This document shows, piece by piece, positions 1 through 12,324 of a stretch of 64,000 nt of DNA (within the stretch, counting starts at the first letter, position 1; the number at the start of each line of letters is the position of its first letter). The position numbers and the translations under genes were made by a program. This stretch comes from Amphibalanus amphitrite (taxonomy: Eukaryota > Arthropoda > Thecostraca > Balanomorpha > Balanidae): the NCBI RefSeq assembly GCF_019059575.1, contig NW_024881533.1:1414001-1478000 (forward strand), read 5' to 3'. Under the pieces are notes generated by a model. That model did no database searches. It was given only the letters and a program-made list of their open reading frames with translations, and had not been told where the DNA came from.

Positions 1-418
1 TCAAGATAAACAATAGTTTCGTTTCGCCGCATCGCGTTCCAACTGCCTCTACAAAATTACATACATCAGTTCGTGACAAAATCGATATCGTACCACTGTA
101 ACAAAGTATTATAATTCCGTTGAAAGGTGAAAACTCTATCTATGAGTACACAGGTTTAGATACACCTACCGGCCAATAACAATACCTATAATCAGGTTTA
201 GATACCTTCATAAAGCTAGAAAAACATGACAAAGGCTTTAGACCGAAAGAAAGAAGGAATGAAGCTACCCTACCCTTGGTAGATAAAGTACATTTTTCGG
301 CACTTTTTTACTCAATATCGAGGAAAGGTCATGCTTATATATTTTCAAATAACTATTACAATGTTCCTCGCACAAGCACTTAACTCCATCAGTAATCTGA
401 AGAAGTTGATGCCATTTT
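1..418. other. Unassigned non-coding stretch
   Basis: No convincing coding region, RNA gene or repeat end is visible here. Short open frames lack any recognisable protein signature. Confidence 0.4.
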
Positions 419-1309
419 TGCACGGACGTATAAATAAACTGGACTGGCGATCCAAATGGACCTCCTATGGAAGATAGTGAAGCCGACAAGGCGCCATTTT
501 ACGTTGCCAAAAACCCGTGCTCTGAAAGGTCATCGAACCATTACAATTGGAATTGCGTCTAAACGGATGATCGGATCGAGATGCTGGTGGTACCGTTCGA
601 TGGGTAATGCTTTGAGGCAGGTGATGATGCATGTTACAGGTCATTCGGTGTTACGTGGCGCGTGCCACGTGCCGACAAAGTCGGGAAGGGCAAAAACCTT
701 TAAGCGACGCTCCAAATTAAACGGTGCGCGGCACAGGTGCCAAATTCACAGGTCACATGTCCCGGTGTTTGACCATTAACATATGGTATGCTCGGCAGCA
801 GGGGGTGCGGAATGCACGCGCCAGGGGCGAAAAACTTGTTTTGAGGATGCATCCTCCGATTCCGGAAAACTTTGACCTAGGCACACCAAATTTGGCACAC
901 TGACACTACTGGACGAGCGCTTTAAGGCGCTGTGCAAATAGATGTGCTGGGGTACACGGTGCACGTGCTGTGCACGTGCAAACCTTTTGATGTTGCACTC
1001 TGTGTCACACATGCGGGCAGAGCGGGTAGCGCTAGCAAGCTAAAAGTGTCAAATTTACACAGGCCACCCAGAATGCATTCCAGCATAGTTATTGAGCATA
1101 TCTATCTCCTGGTGGACCCCAAAGGTGCGCTCTGCTCGTGCAAAAAATTATCCGCGCCGGGCGGTGGGGATGCTTGGACACCCCATGTAGGTTTATGTAA
1201 ATATCTCGAAAACGGCGTTGTGGAGCGACGCCGTTTTTAGCACACCCTTTCATGAATCTTTTTCACACATGCTGCAGACCTTTCAGACCCAGGTCACTCA
1301 AGGTTAGGT
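419..1309 (+). repeat. Repeat family R1, copy 1 (uninterrupted)
   Basis: This roughly 890-bp stretch recurs in inverted orientation at about 2495-4545, where it is interrupted by a TTAA element. It holds several CACGTG-centred inverted repeats (near 655-675 and 950-980) and a few AGGTCA hexamers. The right end runs into GTTCCGCCACCTATG (1317-1331), which matches the terminal sequence of the hAT-like MITEs elsewhere in the window. A third partial copy of its 3' end is near 29880-30060. No coding capacity is evident. The TTAA at 776-779 is the empty counterpart of the insertion site at 3026. Confidence 0.7.
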
Positions 1310-1331
1310 CCTCCCCGTTCCGCCACCTATG

Positions 1332-2494
1332 GTCGATGATGACAACAACAACGTTCATCGGTCCCCCTGGTCGGCTCACCATTTAGGTGCTGATCCATTT
1401 GAAAATGGGAGATGATATCACTTTTGCCTACTCCAGTAGGTACCCATCACCCTCACGTGAGGCAAAGGACACAAAACATAGACGAGCGGTGTCGCCTGAA
1501 GTTCGTTATGTGCTGGTGATAGCTTGGAAGTACTACGGTTTGATAAACAAATCACCAATTATCTCAAAGCAAGAATTGAGAGTTACCGCAGATTGTTTGA
1601 TACGGTCTTTAAAACGGCAAACCATTTCTTTTGTCAAATTCGGGCTCCAAAACTTTTACATAGTTACCCAGCAACGCAAATTTACGCTACCATCGCCCGG
1701 TAGCGCAGCATAGGCCATAGGCATCTTTGTTTGCACGTTGTTTGCGCCTGTAGTGATACTGTACCGCAATAACCATTATCTTCATCTTTCACCCATAGAT
1801 GGCAGTGGCAGAGCGCCTGCATCTATGCTGTACCGCAGTGCTTTTACAATACGAACTGAGCATTGAGCAAGCGCGGTGTAATACGATTATGTGGTGGCCT
1901 GGACCGGTGACCGCGGCCAAGAAGAAATGGATCTAACTTGACTGAGTAGCGGTAAATCAGCATCTGATATTAAGTTATTATTACGAGACCATGTTTGGCC
2001 GGAATCGTGATTCGGCGTACGTCGGCGCGCACTAGCCGCAGCCGCGCGTTTGCTGTCTTTTCGTGGTTTCAAGCGTTCAAACATGTGATATGATGTTGGT
2101 CACATGCAATATGGTGGGTGTCAAGGTCAGGTGAAAATTAGGTCAAGGTCACTGACCTTTAATGACCTTGGTTCACCTTTTCGAGTTTTACATGTTTCTA
2201 GGACAGTTTTTGGAGCTGATTTCGAATTTAGCATTCAGTTTAACATTTAAGAAGTTATAGTTTTAGTACCTTCGTAACATGTTACGACGCCATCAGTGGT
2301 GGTTGACACCTACTATGGATAAGCTGCTTTACTATGGATAATTGATACTTTACTACGGATAAGATACTTTACGTATACCTATATGGTGCTCTTAGTAATC
2401 GCCGCCAACGTTTTAGACCGATTGTTCAGTCTGTGTAGCTATGACGGGCATTATAACTTTTCCTAAGGTAAGGCCACTTGGACGTAACCTGGTG
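1332..2494. other. Unassigned; AGGTCA-containing non-coding sequence
   Basis: No gene is recognised. From about 2098 to 2480 the sequence contains several AGGTCA/TGACCT hexamers like those in the TTAA elements, and a short tandem of TTTACTACGGATAA-type units near 2330-2370. This part may be a degraded TTAA-family fragment. Confidence 0.35.
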
Positions 2495-4545
2495 ACCTAA
2501 TCTTGAGTGACCTGGGTCTGAAAGTTATGCAGCATGTGTGAAAAAGATGCATGAAAGGGTGTGCTAAAAACGGCGGCGCTCCACAACGCCGTTTTCGAGA
2601 TATTTACATAAACCTACATGGGGTGTCCAAGCATCCCCACCGCCCGGCGCGGATAATTTTTTTGCACGTGCAGAGCGCACCTTTGGGGTCCACCAGGAGA
2701 CAGATATGCTCAATAACTATGCTGGAATGCATTCTGAGTGGCCTGTGCAAATTTGGCACTTTGAGCTTGCCAGCGCTACCCGCCCTACCCGCATGTGTGA
2801 CACAGAGTGCAACATCAAAAGGTTTGCACGTGCACAGCACGTGCACCGTGTACCCAAGCACGCCTATTTGTACAGCACCTTAAAGCGCGTGTCCAGTAGT
2901 GTCAGTGTGCCAAATTTGGTGTGCCTAGGTCAAGGTTTTCCGGAATCGGAGGATGCATCCTCAAAACATGTTTTTCGCCCCTGGCGCGTGCATTCCGCAC
3001 CCCCTGCTGCCGAGCATACCATATGTTAACCCGCGCCCCGTAGGGCTACCGGCGGACCCTACCACCCGTAGGGGGGGGGGCGTTTCGGCCCCCCCCCCCT
3101 AAGATCTCGGAAAGTTACCGGCCGATTTTCAATATTCAAACGACGTTCGATAGCCCCACCCGGGAACTACCTTGTGACCAAATTTCATTGACCTAGGTCA
3201 AACCGATGACGTCACAGGTCAGGTCAAAGGTCAGATTTTTACCGTTCACAGGCATTTCAAGAAATGTGTTGTGAAATCGAGTAAATTGGTAATTTATTGA
3301 AAACCATCGATGGTACATTGTTCGTCAAACACATACTTTGCTATCTGAGGTCACTGATACCAGGTCAGGTCACAGCGAGGTCAGGTCACCAGGAGTCACA
3401 TTATGAAAGTGTCGTGTGATACATGTCTTATGGTCCATTTTACGACAAATGCGATTATGTGGGTCAGGCAGCCTTTGGGGCCAGCCTAGGTCACGTTTTG
3501 GTGAAGGTCAGGTCAAGGTCAGGTCATGTTAGGTCAAATTTCAAAGTTGATATTTTTGCCTAAAATGGGTATTGATTCGATGCAGCTCGTCACGGAGAGT
3601 CCGATGGTGGTCTTTGTTTTGCTCTACGTGGTCTAGAATTGCCAAAAATTGAGTTTGAAAATTTGACGTCATCATTTTTGAACAGTTTTTTCGCTATAAC
3701 TTGGCCAAAAAACGATGTATCGATCTGAAATTTGGTATGTAGATAGAAGACGGTTAGTACTATCACATATATTCCGGGTTTTTTTGAAACTCAAAAAACT
3801 TTTTGGATTTTTAGGCTAATATATCCAAAAAAATGCTTTTTTGATTTTTGGGGGTCAAAACTACAAAAATTTCAAAAATCCGAGATAGCAGTTTTGTAGC
3901 CCTGTTAATTCTACACCTTTTATGTCTTGATCATTTTTCTGTATCTTCAAAGCTGTAGGCCTGACAGGTCTTCTCGCGAAGGTCTTTTTTCGGTCGAAAA
4001 TGACAGAACATGACGTCATTCTGACGTCATTTGTGGCCAACCTATCATAGTCTCTGGAGAAAATTTTAGTCACAATGTGTAAAATTGATGCCCGGAAGGG
4101 TCCTGAAAGTTTGGTGGCGATATCTACAGCCGTTTAGGAGATATCGACCGAAAAGGACAAGGGGGGGCCGTTTCGGCCCCCCCTACGGGGCGCGGGTTAA
4201 TGGTCAAACACCGGGACATGTGACCTGTGAATTTGGCACCTGTGCCGCGCACCGTTTAATTTGGAGCGTCGCTTAAAGGTTTTTGCCCTTCCCGACTTTG
4301 TCGGCACGTGGCACGCGCCACGTGACACCGAATGACCTGTAACATGCATCATCACCTGCCTCAAGGCAATACCCATCGAACGGTACCACCAGCATCTCGA
4401 TCCGATCATCTGTTTAGATGCAATTCCAATTGTAATGGTTCGATGACCTTTCAGAGCACGGTTTTTTGGCAACGTAAGATGGCGCCTTGTCGGCTTCACC
4501 TGAATGGAGGTGGTTGCGGGTCCAGTTTAATTATACGTCCGTGCA
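2495..4545 (-). repeat. Repeat family R1, copy 2 (inverted, split by TTAA element A)
   Basis: Read on the minus strand, 4545-4201 followed by 3025-2495 matches copy 1 at 419-1309 closely from end to end. The only large difference is the 1.17-kb insert at 3030-4196 plus one extra TTAA. The pair therefore shows an occupied and an empty version of the same site within one window. Confidence 0.75.
3026..4200 (+). mobile_element. TTAA-flanked non-autonomous element A (piggyBac/Kolobok-like)
   Basis: TTAA lies at 3026-3029 and 4197-4200. The terminal inverted repeat begins CCCGCGCCCCGTAGGG and is mirrored at the right end. Each end has a G-tract/C-tract hairpin with a CGTTTCGG-type loop (about 3070-3102 and 4160-4183). 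The interior has dense AGGTCA hexamers, one TGACGTCA about 120 bp inside the left hairpin (near 3208), and a conserved segment near 3580-3640. No open frame resembles a transposase. The empty site at 776-779 confirms the boundaries. TTAA targeting and a CCC start are known for piggyBac; Kolobok also uses TTAA, so the superfamily is inferred. Confidence 0.85.
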
Positions 4546-4743
4546 TTTTTGAACTTGTAATTTTATTAGGAAAGTATTAGAGGTTGTTTGCTATTCTAAC
4601 TAAATCGAAATTGTGTTGCACATACTAATAGCTCATACGAACATTCTGGATTGGGGTTTCATACCTGGCAGAAGTGGATTGCTGGATTATTTTTAACAAA
4701 ACTGACCTATTTGGCTTCCAGATTTGATTTCCTAACATCTGTC

Positions 4744-4880
4744 CATAGGCGGCGGAACAGGGGGGGGGGGCACCAGGGTACAGTGCCCCCCATAGATTTT
4801 GGCATTTTAACATTAGCCCTATGGCATTGCATGGAAAGAATGAGACCAAAATGAAAATCTGCAGTGCCCTGCTGCCACTG
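4744..4880 (+). mobile_element. hAT-like MITE with 8-bp duplication CATCTGTC
   Basis: The element begins CATAGGCGGCGGAAC and is flanked by CATCTGTC at 4736-4743 and 4881-4888. A G-tract followed by CACCAGGGTACAGTG and a C-tract forms an internal hairpin near the left end. The right end is diverged. Eight-base duplications are the hallmark of hAT transposons. Confidence 0.75.
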
Positions 4881-5167
4881 CATCTGTCTGTGCTGTTTGT
4901 CCATTGAATTAAAGTGGCTGTAGCTTGTTGATAAAATTGTCATCAGTGCTGTCATGAAAAAGTTACAATTGGTCACAAAAGTAGCAATGTGCATGTTCTT
5001 GGTTTATTTTAAATGTAGTACAAATGTTGTTGATTTAAATTCAAATTTAATGCTGATACCTAATGATTACAACTGGTCTTAACCATGTCCACAAGTGACA
5101 ATTCTCAATTGTATTGCACTGTAAGGTGTACAATTATGTAGGATAAGGGTTTCATTGGCTACATGTT

Positions 5168-5401
5168 GTCGTGAGATCCATACAGATCATAGCTCCTCCA
5201 CAAATTTTTGCCCGCTGGATCCACAGAGATCATAGATCCGACCCCTTAATTTTGTCGAGAGATCCATTCGGATCATAGATCCAACCCCTGAATTTTGTCG
5301 AGAGATCCACTCGGATCATGGATCCAACCCCTCTATTTTGTCGAGAGATCCACTGAGATCATAGATCCAGCTCTCGGATCCGGGATCCATGCACATGTCT
5401 G
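5168..5401 (+). repeat. GATC-rich tandem repeat, truncated relative of the hAT element at 11819
   Basis: About four imperfect units of roughly 54 bp each carry GAGATCCACT and ATCATAGATCC. The right end reads GGATCCATGCACATGTCTG, the same terminus as the element at 11819-12324. No matching left end or target duplication is visible, so this is probably a truncated copy. Confidence 0.6.
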
Positions 5402-6396
5402 GTACCCGTCCCCGGAGATTATAAGCAGCACAACGAGAGGCAACAGACGGTATGCGAAAGCCAATAAAAGGTCTATCGAAAGTCCTTCGGTAACGGGTAA
5501 TTTTTCGGTAGGGTAAAACATAAAGCACCAGATGTCATCAAATGTAAAGCTTTGCGACTTTTCGACTGAGCACAACAATACGTGACTCGCGATGCAGTAC
5601 TTGGTGACCCATGTGGGAACTCGTGCCACTGGACACGCGGACAGACAGGTCTGATTTTCCTGAGCGCGCGCCTCCCCTGACCGCGCTCCCTTACCGGAGG
5701 GCTGCAGTTTGGAGACTCGCGTACCGCAGCGGTACTCTGTGGTGCGCCGCTGCCGACAGACCGTCCAGGCCCCAAAGTGGCCGCTCTCGTCGCCTGAAAC
5801 ACAAGAGACAGTCGACAGAGGTATGTCAGTAAGAGTAAGAGCACACCTGTCAGCAGTCAATCCAAATGAAGTCATTGGACTTATGGGTTGCCGGTTGGCC
5901 GAAATCTCCACTCCCCATCTACCGTGACCCGAGTCCCGATCTTCATCATTGTTACTTGGAGTGTCCGGTGTGTAGATCATATAACATCCGGAGCCCGACC
6001 AGCGCTATCCTATAACATTCGGAGCCCGACCAGCGCTATCCTATAACATCCGGAGCCCGACCAGCGCTGACCACTTTTCAAATAACCCCGGTAATTATAG
6101 TTACATGAGCACCTGCATATACCGTGAGCACCTGCACCACAAAGGAAGCCGCATGAATTGTTGCATTCCTGCGCGTAGCTTCAGTCATTCTCGTAGTAAT
6201 GATGGCCAATTGAACACCGTATTCCGCCGTTTCCAAACACACATCTTCACATCTGATCCAACTCTCCCAACGATTCGCCAGATACAATTTGTCGGACACA
6301 TGTATCAGTGTTTTGTTTTCAGCACGGTTTATACGGCAGTGTATGAAGGTCGATCTGTCCTAGTGGGTAGCAGGTTTCGGTCAGTCTGTCCCAGTA
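5402..6396. other. Non-coding stretch with a short tandem repeat at 5980-6068
   Basis: Three copies of a roughly 33-bp unit containing CCGGAGCCCGACCAGCGCTA sit at 5980-6068. The overlapping open frames on both strands (5333-5980) have no recognisable domain and are treated as chance. Confidence 0.45.
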
Positions 6397-6555
6397 CAGT
6401 AGTGGCGGAACACCTTCAATTAAGGGAGGGGGGGGGGGCACTGCCGACTTTTGGTCCCATTCTTTCCATGCAACGCACCCATAGGGCTAATGTTAAAATG
6501 CCAAAATCAAAGGGGGGCACGGTGCCCCGGTGCCCTCCCCGTTCCGCCGCCTATG
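6397..6555 (+). mobile_element. hAT-like MITE with 8-bp duplication TCCCAGTA
   Basis: Ends are CAGTAGTGGCGGAAC and GTTCCGCCGCCTATG. TCCCAGTA is duplicated at 6389-6396 and 6556-6563. The target lies at the edge of the minisatellite that follows. It is nearly identical to the element at 26161-26321 and carries G-tract and C-tract blocks near both ends. Confidence 0.9.
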
Positions 6556-6559
6556 TCCC

Positions 6560-7150
6560 AGTAGGTAGCAGGTGACGGTCGGTCCGTCCCAGTGGGTAGC
6601 AGTGGTGGTCTGTTTATACAAAGTGACGGTCGGTCTGTCCCAGGGGCAGCAGGGTATAGGTACGGTCGGTCTGTCCCAGGGGCAGCAGGGTATAGTGACG
6701 GTCGGTCTGTCCCAGGGGCAGCAGGGTATAGGTATAGGTCGGTCTGTCCCAGGGGCAGCAGGGTATTGGTACGGTCGGTCTGTCCCAGGGGCAGCAGGGT
6801 ATAGGTATACGGTCGGTCTGTCCCAGGGGCAGCAGGGTATAGGTACGGTCGGTCTGTCCCAGGGGCAGCAGGGTATAGGTATACGGTCGGTCTGTCCCAG
6901 GGGCAGCAGGGTATAGGTATAGGTCGGTCTGTCCCAGGGGCAGCAGGGTATAGGTACGGTCGGTCTGTCCCAGGGGCAGCAGGGTATAGGTACGGTCGGT
7001 CTGTCCCAGGGGCAGCAGGGTATAGGTACGGTCGGTCTGTCCCAGGGGCAGCAGGGTACCTATAGGTATACGGTCGGTCTGTCCCAGGGGCAGCAGGGTA
7101 TAGGTACGGTCGGTCTGTCCCAGGTAGCAGGGTATAGGTATACGGTCGGT
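6560..7150 (+). repeat. Minisatellite, about 36-bp unit
   Basis: About 16 units of GGTCGGTCTGTCCCAGGGGC followed by AGCAGGGTATAGGTAC, with small length variants. The unit is often a multiple of three or cycles frames, so long open frames appear on both strands (for example a 302-residue minus-strand frame). These are repeat artefacts, not genes. Confidence 0.9.
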
Positions 7151-9560
7151 CTGGCCGCTCCGGACGCCGGGGGTGCCGATTGATCAGCGGTGCGGGACGG
7201 AGGACAGGGAGACAGGTGGATTGTAGACAGGTGCAGCCGCTCCCCGCCCCCGCACCGGGAAAAGGGGCGGCGGCGGCCAGCCGGCGTGGTTTGCCGCTCG
7301 GCTGGCGCAGGTAGCGGGACGTTCGGGACGCTCCCGGCCACGGGCCAGGTAAAGCGGCACGCCGCCAGCTCACTAAGCCTAAGGGCTGGAGACTGGAGTA
7401 TAAAGCTTTTGGCATTGTTCGTGCTTATATGTTCAGTTGATAAAACTCTTTGAACCGGTTTGCATATATTGGCGGTGGCGGCATCAGGCGTCCCAGTAAA
7501 ATGTTGAGCGTGAACAAAAAGAAAAAGAATGCTTTGCCCTTCGTCTCCGGTAGCACCATAATGAAACTCTCACTGGCCAAGGTGTCATCAGCACTAGCTG
7601 CATAGCTCTCGCAGCTCACAATGCATGCATAAATTTCGGCGGCGCCTGGGTACAGCCGCGCCGCTGTCGATATTAAACAGCAGCGTGACGCGCGGCCAAT
7701 CTCGGTCGCCGGGAGCAGCTGGGGCTCGGGGAGCACGCTGTTCATCAGGCCGGCCTGTCACGGCCCCCAGATAAGGTCGTTGGGAGCACATCGCGGCCGT
7801 TGTGGCCGACCAATTGGGCTGTCCGCTTAATGACCGCCGTCCGTACAAATCACGGCGCACTGTCGAGCCGATGGGCCGGCCGGGCGTTATGAGAGCTGGT
7901 GGCGGCGACCACTGTCAACACTGCCGAGATTGCAGCGGTGACGGTGGTCCCCTGGTGGTCCCAGTCGGGGACACCCCGCCGCGCGGGGACAGCTGGTGGG
8001 TTACCGGGGCTCTCATCATTATATCCCGGTACCATACTGCCGGCTGATGACAAGAGAAGGTCGCTCATCTCCATTTTCGGCCCAACTCCATTACCGCTTA
8101 GGTATATGTAAAAGTGGTGTTCTTTTGGAGTCCCATCCTAATCTCTTTTTTTAATCCCATCAAACATCAGTGTCTACAAGTAAAAATAAAAATAGCAGGC
8201 AGAACAGGAACAACCTACAAAAGTTTTTACACTTACTTTCGTCCTGAAAATCATACCTACTTTGTTCGTAATGTCCTTGTTTTTCGGTGGGCTGACGAAA
8301 GAAAAGCGAAAAACAGAGTCATCAAATGAGGCTTATGGAAATGTTCAGCCTGCTTCTGTTTTCTTGGCAAAAGAAAATATATTTTGTTACAGCAATGCGT
8401 AGCTCAATACGATGGTGAGATTGATGAAAACATGAAGTAGTATTGTTGAAAACTGTTACTTATAATTGAGCCAGCCCAAGGCTCTATATGGTTATATAAC
8501 GCCATGGGCTGGCTGCAGCGGCAGCTATCGGCCCGGCGCCCGCTCGGCTGGGCGGCCGTCACTGGGAGGGCTGAGACCAGCTGGGGACCGTGATATGGCA
8601 CCTTATACCTACCTATCACTGGACGCCGACAGCCGCCGCCGCGCCACCAGGGAGCTGCGCCACAACTGTCCCACTCGCGCCGGTAATTGCCAATTACCCA
8701 CGCCAATATTCAAAGGCAACACAAGGTCCGGCTTATTTGCTGAGCAACGGCTGGGACGTGTACGCCACTAACAGGTTTATTTGATCCATAGAAAGGTGGA
8801 GATAAGATATATGTGTGCACATAGGTACAGGGTACAAGAAGAAAAGAAATCATATAGATGTGGGCAATATGCATTAGAATTGACGCACATCGCCAGAGAT
8901 AGCATACCTATAGTTTACGCAGATCAATACAAAGGTACACATAGTTGGAATAATGTTGCGTTATTTATCACCGTGCTATAATCTAACGTTATTCGTCAAC
9001 TAGAGAAATAACTAGGCTGTACGCTTCTAATATGAAGCTGCCCTCCACTGGTTGCCCAAGATCACGTCCAAACTGGCGCTAGTTGCAGGGGAAGAAAATC
9101 CAATTCATAACAGTAAATGCTGGTTTATATTCCTCTCAGGTGGCTGTTGCCGACAGAACAATGGTCCTGTCTGCAGCGCCACCGGGTGCATATGTAACAA
9201 ATATTGACCGCGGTGTGTCGGCGGAGCTGTCGTCGGTGCCGGCGCGGCGGCGGCGTCCCCCGGGGCCTGGGAAGGGCCACCTGTTGGCGCGCGGCCGGCG
9301 AGGCACTCCCTGTGTACGCAGCAGTGTGGTGTGGGCCGACCATCGATTGTTGCCACCGCAGCCCGGCCCGGTATACGTCGCGGGACCGTGATAAGATAGC
9401 GCCGACACGGCCCCGATGTGTTATCGCGGTCTGATAGGTGCACGGGGCCGCGGCCAGCACGGCTGACCGAGGTCGGCCGGAGGGCCGGAGCAGGCGAGAA
9501 TGATAACTGGGACTGGCGACAAGACGGAGAGGGGGTACCGGAAAGGGGCCCGTCAGTGGA
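7151..9560. other. Unassigned GC-rich and mixed sequence
   Basis: GC-rich blocks occur at about 7150-7380, 7630-8030, 8510-8700 and 9180-9560. None of the overlapping open frames shows a recognisable domain or convincing splice-compatible exon. A hairpin with GCCAGCCCA/GGGCTGGC arms lies near 8470-8515. Confidence 0.35.
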
Positions 9561-9770
9561 CACCAGAGAGGCCGGGTCAGCGGGGTCACCAGGGGCCGGG
9601 TCGGCGGGTCACCAGGGGACGGTTCAGCGCGGGGTCACAGGGGCCGGGTCGGCGGGGTCCCCAGGACTGGAGTTGGGCCAGTGGTCGGTCACGAGGGGCC
9701 GGTCAGCGGGGTCACCAGGGGCCGGGTCGGCGGGGTCCCTGCAGGACTGGAGTTGGGTCAGTGGTCACCA
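9561..9770 (+). repeat. GC-rich minisatellite
   Basis: Degenerate tandem units contain GGGGCCGGGTCGGCGGGGTC and ACCAGG. Open frames here are open only because of the repeat. Confidence 0.7.
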
Positions 9771-9829
9771 GGGCCCTGTTTCACCGGTGATAGCAGCACG
9801 CTGCTATTACATGTGTCAAATTGGGTTTC

Positions 9830-10454
9830 CATGGAGACGTCAACAAACCTTTTCCTCCAACACTACACACATCCCATAGTGGATGAAATAAGATCATTTA
9901 TTAATACCAATAATCATAACATCAAATTTCTTTGGATTCCCGGTCATAGCGGGATAAGTGGAAATGATCGAGCTGACCTGGCAGCCAAACAAAGCTTGAA
10001 TGACCCCCCTCAAAATCAAATTAGCTGCCCAGTCAATGATTACCTTAACGCAATAGCATTAGCCTCTAAAAAATCTTTCCAACTTGATTGGAACGTAAAC
10101 CCACATTTTCACCTTTACCCTATTAAGCAAGAGGTGGGACATTGGCACTCCTCTAGTCAGGATACTAGAATTAAGGAAATCATACTTGCACACCAAAATT
10201 ACGCATAATTACAATATAGAAGAAACGACTCCTCCAAACTGTCACTATTGCGGGGATGACGTCAGATATAATATAAAACATTTTCTTATAAGCTGCCCAC
10301 AATACCTATCAACGTTTTAGACAACCATTGATTGATTACACGCAAAGACAGAATAACTTTCAACATCGAAAATATACTAGGAGATACCTATCCAGATTTG
10401 CTAGAACTGCTTTTTAACTTTTTGCACAACACAAAACTAGAAAACTCCATTTAA
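9830..10454 (+). pseudogene. Non-LTR retrotransposon 3' fragment (RNase H plus zinc knuckle)
   Basis: The frame to 10208 contains the end of an RNase H domain, with the signature LWIPGHSGISGNDRAD followed by LAAK (around 9935-9990). A frameshift near 10190-10210 leads to a second frame with a Cys-x2-Cys-x8-His-x4-Cys knuckle (CHYCGDD through HFLISC, about 10230-10300). This order is typical of the 3' end of I/Jockey/R1-group LINEs. Reverse transcriptase and endonuclease are absent, and later frames have stops, so it is a dead 5'-truncated copy. Confidence 0.75.
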
Positions 10455-11319
10455 CACAAGGTTTGACGGAGCCCGGGACATATCCTGGGGTCCCAACAGG
10501 GTCTCGCCCGGTTCTCGACAGGGATCCCATTTAATGGTTGAGGCCCACTCGAGACACAGGATTGGTCGGTCCTAAACCGGCTGGTTATTAAGCCTTTCAG
10601 GGGGGGGGGGGAACCTGTTCGGCCAGCTGCCGCCGGGCGTTAAGGGCTCCCCTATGGACAACCCTGGTGCCGGGGGGATGTGGCTCCCCTCCCTCGCCAC
10701 TGGGGCACGACAAGGCCTGACCGGGCTTACTGAACGCGACTTCCCGACGTTACCAAGTTCTAACGTGACAACCACTGAGTCGCAGCGTCAGCTCCAAGAG
10801 CTACTTCATTACCGATGGAGTAATATGGAGTGATATAACGTAAAGTAATTACTTCTAAAGGGATTTTTCCTGTGCAATTTGGCAAAAACGCACAGGTTTT
10901 GCCCTCTTGGCTAGGCACCAGGTTTTTTCTAGTTAGGACTTTTCCTGGTAGAAATCATACACAACAAACACTCCACGAAACAACACCACACAACAACACA
11001 CGGAGATACAGCTGCAAGACATCAGAAGTAAGTACTAAAATTCATTTAAATCTCGGCCTTGCCACTCTGGCCTTCTTTCCGGCTCTCCCTAGCTTTCCTC
11101 CCACCGGACGTCACATGAGCCGGTATAACGTAGCTATTTGCCTTAGTCGCTAGCCTTGGGCCGGTCTTGAATAGCCGGTGGTAAAGTAACGTAAAACGGA
11201 AGATCTGGCTCATTGCCAGCTATTAGCTTCCCCTCCCCGGTATGCCTTAGTGCAACCGGGATGCAAAATTCAAAAAAAAAATAAAAAAACCAGAAGTGTG
11301 ACGTCAGCTCGCGAAATGG
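10455..11319. other. Unassigned; possible LINE untranslated region
   Basis: Sequence at about 10465-10800 is GC-rich with a long G-run and no domain. The sequence from 10830 to 11230 is also unrecognised. Confidence 0.3.
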
Positions 11320-11818
11320 AATAGCAGCGTGCTGCTATCATCGGTGAAACAGGGCCCAGAGTTGGGGTGGGGTCCCGTTCGATTTTGCGCTGTGGCGTGA
11401 CACGGTCTGGGCGGGCAGCGGCTCGGAGACGTGCCGTCAATACTGAACCACATGGTCAGTCAGCCATCATTCGAAGGACACAGCGACACGGGAGGCACTT
11501 ACCTTTTGGAAAACTGGCACCAAATCGAACTTCTGCAAGCCCACACAAAGGAGTGCTTAGCTATGCTAATGCACTGCCTTGATTGCAACACTTGGAGCTC
11601 GTAGGTAGGTATGCGTTCTGGCCCCCCTTTCTCTCAGAAAATAGCTTTGACTTCTATCGAACAATGAATTGTCCTTCGGCGTCAGCTTATCTGAGTCCCT
11701 CGGCCCGTGTCAATATCTTCCGCTGTCGAATACTATCGGCTGTGAGTTGCAATCGTACAAATCACTGAGAGTCTACGCTTGAAGCACCGCTGCACCTTTG
11801 ATGGAATAGGTCACCTCT

Positions 11819-12324
11819 CAAACATGTGCATGGATCTGAGTGATGGATCTACGATCTCAGTGGATCGCGAGACAGATTGCAGGTTTGGATCTATGATCCC
11901 ACCGAATCCGGCGTCAAAATATTTATCCTGGATCTATGATCTCACAGAATCTCACGATAAATCAAGAACATGGATCTATGATCTGAGTTGATCCCACCAT
12001 GCACACCACTTGAAACCAGGTTTCCAAGTGTTTCCATGTCAATCAAAGTGCCATAAAACTATGAATTATGACGTGTTATAACATAAAATCACTAAATAAG
12101 AACGTTTGTGAGTTTCAACGAGTGATCTTTTGGGATTTCTGTGTTGACCAAAATGAGATCTATGATCCCACTAAATCTCAAACAAAAACACTAGATTCGG
12201 ATCAATGATCCCTACGGATCTCTCGATAAATTAAAGAGCTGGATCTATGATCCCGACGGATCCGAGATCAGGATCCGTGGGATTAGATCACAGATCCATT
12301 TTCTCGGATCCATGCACATGTCTG
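11819..12324 (+). mobile_element. hAT-like element with 8-bp duplication TCACCTCT
   Basis: Ends are CAAACATGTGCATGGATC and GATCCATGCACATGTCTG. TCACCTCT is duplicated at 11811-11818 and 12325-12332. The interior consists of degenerate GATC-rich units (ATCTATGATC, ACGGATCTCTC). No transposase is present. Confidence 0.9.

Larger units (their letters stand above)
9771..11357. repeat. 38-bp inverted repeats bounding a 1.6-kb block
   Basis: The arms 9771-9808 and 11320-11357 are reverse complements with one mismatch. They start GGGCCCTGTTTCACC and include the self-complementary core ATAGCAGCACGCTGCTAT. No 8-bp flanking duplication was found. The block encloses a LINE 3' fragment and GC-rich sequence of unknown type. 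It could be a transposon with eroded target duplications. Confidence 0.6.

Noticed and set aside
3060-3110. Poly-G and poly-C runs as sequencing artefacts
   Set aside because: They recur at defined element ends with matched loops in many independent copies; exact run lengths may still be unreliable.
419-4545. Large inverted duplication of genomic DNA
   Set aside because: Better explained as two insertions of the same interspersed repeat in opposite orientation, since a third partial copy is near 29880.
6507-7415. 302-residue minus-strand open frame rich in Tyr/Pro/Arg
   Set aside because: It is a translation of the 36-bp minisatellite; the residue pattern repeats with the DNA unit and has no domain.
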